Positions 59,468 to 64,000 of a DNA stretch of 64,000 bases are shown one piece after another. The translations under genes were made by a program, and so were the position numbers. The DNA is from Nocardioides speluncae (lineage in GTDB: Bacteria; Actinomycetota; Actinomycetes; Propionibacteriales; Nocardioidaceae): positions 1 through 64,000 of the forward strand of contig NZ_QEOO01000038.1 in NCBI RefSeq assembly GCF_003121585.1, read 5' to 3'. The number at the start of each line of letters is the position of its first letter. Positions within the stretch are counted from its first letter, which is position 1. Under the pieces are notes generated by a model. It was not told where the DNA came from. It ran no database searches and saw nothing but the letters and a program-made list of their open reading frames with translations.

Positions 59468-59830
59468 ATGATCACCCACATCGGGACCGCGATGTTCTAC
59501 GTGTCCGACCAGGAGGAGTCGCTGCGTTTCTACCGCGACATCCTGGGCTTCTCGGTCGTGACCGACCAGGACATGGGAGGCGGAGCCCGCTGGCTGGAGG
59601 TTGCTCCGCCAGGCGGTTCCACCACGATCGCGCTGCATGACGCAGCCGCCGACGGCAAGCTGCCCGGCGACGGCGCCTACCTGACGTTCGCGTGTGACGA
59701 CGTTGCCCGGACCGTGGACGAGCTGCGGGCCAAGGGTGCGCAGGTCACCGACCCGGACGAGCAGCCGTGGGGCACCTTCGCGTTCGTGGAGGGTCCGGAC
59801 GGCCATCGGGTGCAGATCCACCGCAAGTAG
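59468..59830 (+). CDS. VOC-family (glyoxalase/bleomycin-resistance-type) protein
   Basis: 120 residues; compact VOC fold (THIGTAMFYVSDQEESLRFY, GARWLEVAPPGGST, LTFACDDVARTVDELRAKGA, FVEGPDGHRVQIHRK). The metal-ligand pattern H...E...E/H is roughly preserved. Substrate unknown. ATG at 59468 follows the hairpin; the longer frame includes the hairpin region and is not favoured. Confidence 0.82.
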   Translation: MITHIGTAMFYVSDQEESLRFYRDILGFSVVTDQDMGGGARWLEVAPPGGSTTIALHDAAADGKLPGDGAYLTFACDDVARTVDELRAKGAQVTDPDEQPWGTFAFVEGPDGHRVQIHRK

Positions 59831-59847
59831 CCTGCGAGACTTGGGCC

Positions 59848-60843
59848 ATGGCCAAAGCCACGACTACGAACGCCGGCCCGATCGCTGAGCCCGACGTCCT
59901 CGGCACGCCGTACACCGCCGAGACCATCCTGCTCCGTCCCGACGAGGAGGGCGAGGTTGTGGCGACGCTGGTGAAGCGGCCGGCCGACTCCCCCACCGGG
60001 CGCGCCGTACTCCACGTGCACGGGTACGCCGACTACTTCTTCCACACCGAGTACGCCGAGTGGTGGACCGCCCAGGGCTACGACTTCTACGCGCTCGACC
60101 TGCGCAAGTACGGACGCTCCATCCGCCCGCACCAGACCCCGAACTTCGTCACCGACGTGCGGGACTACTTCGAGGAGCTCGACGAGGCCTGGCACCGGGT
60201 GGCCGAGCGCGACGGCCACGACCACGTGGTCCTCTCCGCGCACTCCACCGGCGGGCTGACGATGGCGCTGTGGGCCGACGACCGGAAGCCCGCGGCCGCC
60301 GGCATGTTCCTGAACTCACCGTGGTTCGACCTCCGCGGGTCGGTGCTCCTGCGCACGGTGGCGACCACGGTCGTCGACCAGGTCGGCGCCCGGCAGCCGA
60401 AGCGAGTCCTCCGGCCCGAGGCCACCGGCGCCTACGTGCAGAGCATCCACCGCGACTACGAGGGCGAGTTCGACTTCAACCTGGACTGGAAGCCGCTGAA
60501 GAGCTGGCCGATCTACGCCGGGTGGCTGCGTGCGATCCGGCGCGCCCACGCCGACCTCCATCGCGGCCTGGCCATCGACCTGCCGGTACTGGTCCTGACC
60601 TCGGCCCGCACCGGTGCCGCCGCCAAGGTGAACGAGATCGCACACACCACTGATCTGGTCCTCGACGTCAAGCAGATCCGCCGCTGGTCCCCCGCACTCG
60701 GCTCACCCCACCTGACGCTGGTCAGCATCGACGGCGCGAAGCACGACATCCTGCTGTCGCGGGAGCCGGTCCGCAAGCAGGTGTACGCCGAGGTCGGGCG
60801 CTGGCTATCGACGTACGTCGACGAGAAGTCGAGCCGTCTGTAG
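59848..60843 (+). CDS. Alpha/beta hydrolase
   Basis: 331 residues. HVHGYADYFFHTEYAEWWTA, nucleophile elbow VVLSAHSTGGLTM with the serine in SxSxGG order (AHSTGG), and a C-terminal GAKHDILLS histidine. A serine-esterase/lipase-like enzyme with an unusually long cap region (about residues 160-250). ATG at 59848. Confidence 0.85.
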   Translation: MAKATTTNAGPIAEPDVLGTPYTAETILLRPDEEGEVVATLVKRPADSPTGRAVLHVHGYADYFFHTEYAEWWTAQGYDFYALDLRKYGRSIRPHQTPNFVTDVRDYFEELDEAWHRVAERDGHDHVVLSAHSTGGLTMALWADDRKPAAAGMFLNSPWFDLRGSVLLRTVATTVVDQVGARQPKRVLRPEATGAYVQSIHRDYEGEFDFNLDWKPLKSWPIYAGWLRAIRRAHADLHRGLAIDLPVLVLTSARTGAAAKVNEIAHTTDLVLDVKQIRRWSPALGSPHLTLVSIDGAKHDILLSREPVRKQVYAEVGRWLSTYVDEKSSRL

Positions 60844-60855
60844 CTGCGACCGGCG

Positions 60856-61620
60856 TCAGTCCAGCAGGAAGGCGGTAAGAGCGGCGACGCCGACCACGAC
60901 GATGAACACACGCAGCCCGGTCGCGGGGAGCTTGCGGCCCCAGCTGGCACCGAGCTGACCGCCGATCACCGCGCCGATGCCGATCAGGGCGACGATCCGC
61001 CAGTCGACGTCGGCGACGATCGCGTAGATCAGCCCGGAGATGCCGTTCGCGACGGCGGCGAGCACGTTCTTCACGCCGTTCAGGCGCTGGAGCGCGTCGT
61101 CGATCCCGATGCCTAGCACCGCCATCAGCAGCACGCCCTGGGCGGCGCCGAAGTACCCGCCGTACACGCCGCACAGCAGGACCGCCGGCCACACCCAGAT
61201 CGCGCCGTGCTCGGGCAGGCCGCCCAGCGACTCGTGCCGCTTGGCCACCCACGCGGAGATCCGCGGCTGAAAGACGACCAGGACCAGGCCGAGCAGGATG
61301 AGTGCGGGCACGATCGCGGAGAACGCCTCGGAGGGCAGCGCCAGCAGGAGTACGGCGCCGACCGCGCCGCCGACCAGCGAGGCCGTGGCCAGCCGGACGA
61401 CCCGCGATCGCTGGCCAGCGAGCTCCTTGCGATAGCCGACGGCACCGGAGACCGAGCCTGGCACCAGTCCGATCGTGTTGGACACGTTGGCAGTCACCGG
61501 CGGCACCCCGAACGCCAGCAGGGTCGGGAACGTGATCAGCGTCCCCGACCCAACCACGGCGTTGATGGTTCCGGCGGCGAGTCCTGCGAGCAGGACCGCC
61601 GCCATCTCCCACAGCTCCAC
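60856..61620 (-). CDS. TauE/SafE-family sulfite/organic-anion exporter
   Basis: 254 residues with eight spans (MAAVLLAGLAAGTINAVVGS, LATASLVGGAVGAVLLLALP, IVPALILLGLVLVVFQPRI, WPAVLLCGVYGGYFGAAQGV and more). The duplicated TauE/SafE core with GVYGGYFGAAQGVL near the middle is clear. Probably exports sulfite, sulfonate or a related anion. GTG start overlapping the SPFH gene stop (TAGTG). Confidence 0.85.
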   Translation of the reverse strand: MELWEMAAVLLAGLAAGTINAVVGSGTLITFPTLLAFGVPPVTANVSNTIGLVPGSVSGAVGYRKELAGQRSRVVRLATASLVGGAVGAVLLLALPSEAFSAIVPALILLGLVLVVFQPRISAWVAKRHESLGGLPEHGAIWVWPAVLLCGVYGGYFGAAQGVLLMAVLGIGIDDALQRLNGVKNVLAAVANGISGLIYAIVADVDWRIVALIGIGAVIGGQLGASWGRKLPATGLRVFIVVVGVAALTAFLLD

Positions 61621-62804
61621 TACTGGGTGTTGTCCCCCGACTCGAACGGCGGCGGCGGCGCGGCGGGCGGCGCTTCCGGCGCCTCGGCCACCTGGCCGGC
61701 TTCGGCGATCGCGCTCTCCAGCCGGGACCGGCCCTTCGCACCCTGAGCGGCACCCTCGGCCTCGGCGATCGCGGCCTCGACGTCGGCGTGCGCCCGGCTC
61801 AGCGTGGAGTCGGTGTCGGCGGTCGACTTGGCGAGCGACGGCGCACCAGTCTCACCCATGTCGACCCGGACCCGCGGTCCGTCGACCTCGGTCGGGATGC
61901 CCTGCAGCTGGCTCATCGTCGAGCCCAGGCCTTCGAGTGCCCTGCCGATCTCGCTCGGGACGATCCACACCTTGTTGGCGTCGCCCTCGGCGATCTTCGG
62001 CATCATCTGGAGGTACTGGTAGGCCAGCAGCGACTGGTCCGGCTGACCGTCGTGGATGGCCTGGAACACCGTCTGGATCGCCTGCCCCTCGCCTTGCGCG
62101 CGCAAGATCGCCGACTCGCGCTCGCCCTGCGCTTGCAGGATCTGCGACTCCCGGTTGCCCTCCGCGGACAGGATCGCGGACTGCTTCTGACCCTCGGCGG
62201 TCAGGATCGCGGACTGGCGCTGACCCTCGGCGGTGAGGATCAGGGCGCGCTTGTCGCGGTCGGCGCGCATCTGCTTCTCCATCGAGTCCTTGATCGACGG
62301 CGGCGGGTCGATGCCCTTGATCTCGACCCGGTTGACCCGGATGCCCCACTTGCCGGTGGCCTCGTCGAGGACGCCGCGCAGGCCGCTGTTGATCGACTCA
62401 CGGCTGGTGAGCGTCTCCTCCAGGTCCATGCCACCGACGATGTTGCGCAGCGTGGTCATGGTCAGCTGCTCAACGGCCTGGATGTAGTTGGCGATCTCGT
62501 ACGTCGCGGCGACCGGATCGTTGACCTGGAAGTAGATGACGGTGTCGATCGAGACCACCAGGTTGTCCTCGGTGATCACCGGCTGCGGCGGGAACGACAC
62601 GACCTGCTCGCGCAGGTCGATCAGGTAGCGGATCTTGTCGACGAACGGCACCACGATGTTCAGGCCGGGGTTCAGCGTCTCTTTGTACTTGCCGAACCGC
62701 TCGACGACACCGGCGCGGGCCTGCGGAATGATCCGCACGGTGCGGGCCAGGGCCACCACCGTGAACAGGATGACCAATACCAGCAGGCCCAGGAGGACCT
62801 CCAT
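61620..62804 (-). CDS. SPFH/stomatin-prohibitin-like membrane protein
   Basis: 394 residues. N-terminal membrane hairpin (MEVLLGLLVLVILFTVVALA), the SPFH domain (RIIPQARAGVVERFGKYKET, EDNLVVSIDTVIYFQVNDPV) and a C-terminal part with five consecutive near-identical units (ILTAEGQRQSA, ILTAEGQKQSA, ILSAEGNRESQ, ILQAQGERESA, ILRAQGEGQA), followed by an Ala/Pro-rich tail. Typical of flotillin/stomatin-like proteins working with NfeD at the membrane. Paired with the NfeD gene 27 bases downstream on the same strand. Confidence 0.88.
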   Translation of the reverse strand: MEVLLGLLVLVILFTVVALARTVRIIPQARAGVVERFGKYKETLNPGLNIVVPFVDKIRYLIDLREQVVSFPPQPVITEDNLVVSIDTVIYFQVNDPVAATYEIANYIQAVEQLTMTTLRNIVGGMDLEETLTSRESINSGLRGVLDEATGKWGIRVNRVEIKGIDPPPSIKDSMEKQMRADRDKRALILTAEGQRQSAILTAEGQKQSAILSAEGNRESQILQAQGERESAILRAQGEGQAIQTVFQAIHDGQPDQSLLAYQYLQMMPKIAEGDANKVWIVPSEIGRALEGLGSTMSQLQGIPTEVDGPRVRVDMGETGAPSLAKSTADTDSTLSRAHADVEAAIAEAEGAAQGAKGRSRLESAIAEAGQVAEAPEAPPAAPPPPFESGDNTQ

Positions 62805-62831
62805 GTTGACTCCGTTCTAGATCTCGTTTGG

Positions 62832-63293
62832 TCAGGACTCGAGGCGAGGAAGCGGGTGGACGTAGGCGGTGGCGCCGCGGATCTCGAGCACGTCGACGGT
62901 CTCGCCTGGCTCGATGATCAGGCTCTCGTCGTAGGGCTTGGCGGACCAGGTCTCGCCGGCGAGCTTGATCCGGCCGGTCTCGTGACCGGTGATCCGCTCG
63001 GTCACGATCGCCTGCTTGCCGACCAGCTTGGTGTGGCCCAGCTGCAGGTCAGGACCCTGGTGGAAGCGCTTGACGATGTTGGGGCGGACCAGGGCCAGCA
63101 TCGCCAGCGAGGCGCCCGACGCACCGAGGACCTGGACGACGATCGGAGCGTCGAAGGCGGCGAGGCCCATGCCGACCAGGGCGCCGGCGGCGAGCATCAG
63201 CAGGATGAAGTCCATGCTGAACATCTCCAGCACCGCAAGGAGCATGGCCAGGCCGAGCCAGGTCTCCCACATGTGGTCACGCAGCCAGTCCAT
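62832..63293 (-). CDS. NfeD-like membrane protein
   Basis: 153 residues with three to four membrane spans (WLGLAMLLAVLEMFSMDFIL, LMLAAGALVGMGLAAFDAPI, VVQVLGASGASLAMLALVRP) followed by a beta-barrel OB-type domain (LVGKQAIVTERITGHETGRI, IEPGETVDVLEIRGATAYVH). The membrane partner commonly encoded with SPFH proteins. ATG at 63293. Confidence 0.85.
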   Translation of the reverse strand: MDWLRDHMWETWLGLAMLLAVLEMFSMDFILLMLAAGALVGMGLAAFDAPIVVQVLGASGASLAMLALVRPNIVKRFHQGPDLQLGHTKLVGKQAIVTERITGHETGRIKLAGETWSAKPYDESLIIEPGETVDVLEIRGATAYVHPLPRLES

Positions 63294-63334
63294 GCGGAAA
63301 CCCTAGCCCTCTGTGCCGACAACCGGTGACCGGG

Positions 63335-64000
63335 TCAGACGGTCTGCCGACGGGTACGACGGCGGGCTGCCCAGCGACCCTCGTCGAAGCTCAGGACCAA
63401 GGGCATCCCAAAGGTCGCCGACAGCGTCGCGGTCGACACGACCTCCTCGATCGGGCCGGACGCGATCAGCTCGCCGCGGCGCAGCATCAGGGCGTGGGTG
63501 AAGCCCGGTGGGATCTCCTCCACGTGGTGCGAGACCAGGACCGTCGCGGGCGCCTCGGGGTGCCCTGCGAGCACCGACAGCGTGGACACAAGGTCCTCAC
63601 GGCCACCGAGATCGAGGCCGGCTGCCGGCTCGTCGAGGAGCAGCAGCTCCGGGTCGCTCATGAGGGCCCGCGCGATCTGTACCCGCTTGCGCTCCCCCTC
63701 GCTGAGGGTGCCGAAGCTCCGTTCCAGCAGCTTCCCGACGCCGAGCTCGATGAGCAGCTGCTGGGCGCGCTCGTGGTCGGTCCCGTCGTAGCTCTCCCGC
63801 CAGCGCCCGACCACGCCGTACGACGCGGACACGACGAGGTCCTGGACCCGCTCGTGCCGCGGGATCCGCTCGGCCAGGGCGGCGCTGGTCAGGCCGATCC
63901 GCGGCCGCAGCTCGAAGACATCGACCGTGCCGAGCGTCTCCCCCAGGATCTTCACCACGCCGGCCGTCGGGTGGGCCTGGGCGGAGGCGACCTGCAGAAG
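63335..64000 (-). CDS. ABC transporter ATP-binding protein, 5' end cut by the window edge
   Basis: Only the last 221 codons are inside. Signature TLSEGERKRVQIARAL, Walker B LLLLDEPAAGLD and switch VSHHVEEIP are visible; the Walker A lies outside. The frame is open to base 64000. The segment GSERxRVQ and the downstream part (LMLRRGELIASGPIEEVVST) are typical of ABC ATPases of the ATP-dependent import/export group. Substrate unknown. Confidence 0.85.
   Translation of the reverse strand, partial: LLQVASAQAHPTAGVVKILGETLGTVDVFELRPRIGLTSAALAERIPRHERVQDLVVSASYGVVGRWRESYDGTDHERAQQLLIELGVGKLLERSFGTLSEGERKRVQIARALMSDPELLLLDEPAAGLDLGGREDLVSTLSVLAGHPEAPATVLVSHHVEEIPPGFTHALMLRRGELIASGPIEEVVSTATLSATFGMPLVLSFDEGRWAARRRTRRQTV

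Noticed and set aside
61302..61535. Short + strand frames over the TauE/SafE and SPFH genes
   Set aside because: Arg/Pro-rich shadows of well-supported minus-strand membrane proteins.

Overview
The window is high-GC DNA with dense, short-spaced genes, many GTG starts, and TGATG or GTGA stop/start overlaps. It also carries F420/FMN-type luciferase-like oxidoreductases, NarL-type two-component pairs, a GuaB1-type reductase and leaderless-looking starts. Together these point to a high-GC actinobacterium, most likely Nocardioidaceae (Nocardioides- or Kribbella-like). That placement rests on gene content and codon style, not on a marker gene. I saw no rRNA, tRNA, CRISPR array or phage module.

Layout. 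0-0.2 kb: the 3' end of an IS982-type transposase abutting malK. 0.2-5.7 kb: a sugar ABC importer operon (malE-malF-malG-malK, minus strand) with a divergent LacI regulator and an operator-like array between them. 5.6-8.1 kb: an unknown 469-residue protein, a LysR effector domain without its HTH but with a histone-like tail, and a small unknown gene. 8.1-11.6 kb: a nucleosidase, GuaB1-type GMP reductase and ankyrin-repeat protein in one operon, then galK. 11.6-16.5 kb: small membrane and DUF proteins, a HxlR regulator, and a P-loop kinase/luciferase-like fusion gene broken by an inversion of about 229 bp. 16.5-21.1 kb: two acyl-CoA dehydrogenases, a P-loop kinase, peptide deformylase and a GNAT. 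21.3-25.1 kb: a very large secreted subtilase and a lipoprotein. 25.1-29.8 kb: TrmH methyltransferase, bifunctional siroheme/precorrin enzyme, cobT, an AraC regulator and a VOC protein. 29.8-40.4 kb: an immunity-like protein, two paralogous secreted proteins (one frameshifted), an FMN reductase/monooxygenase pair, a membrane protein with a two-component system, and a zinc-peptidase-like lipoprotein.

40.4-47.6 kb: two ABC-2 permeases and their probable ATPase, separated by a membrane-anchored multicopper oxidase operon and a divergent two-component system whose shared promoter region holds a perfect 18-bp palindrome. 47.7-59.3 kb: an amine-catabolism island with a FAD/GcvT N-methyl-amine oxidase, an aminoglycoside/choline-kinase-like phosphotransferase, a HAD phosphatase, two GntR regulators, an APC permease, a glutamine-synthetase-like ligase, an aldehyde dehydrogenase, an SDR and a C26 gamma-glutamyl hydrolase. 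This looks like gamma-glutamylation-type amine breakdown coupled to demethylation and kinase/phosphatase steps. A GGTCTAGACT half-palindrome lies in both divergent promoter regions of the island. 59.3-64 kb: a VOC protein, alpha/beta hydrolase, TauE/SafE exporter, SPFH and NfeD proteins, and a truncated ABC ATPase.

The most interesting items are the inverted segment inside the kinase/luciferase fusion gene, the amine island with its shared operator, the split ABC exporter with a metal-oxidase insertion, the paralogous secreted-protein pair, and the perfect 16-bp-arm palindrome near 19.36 kb.
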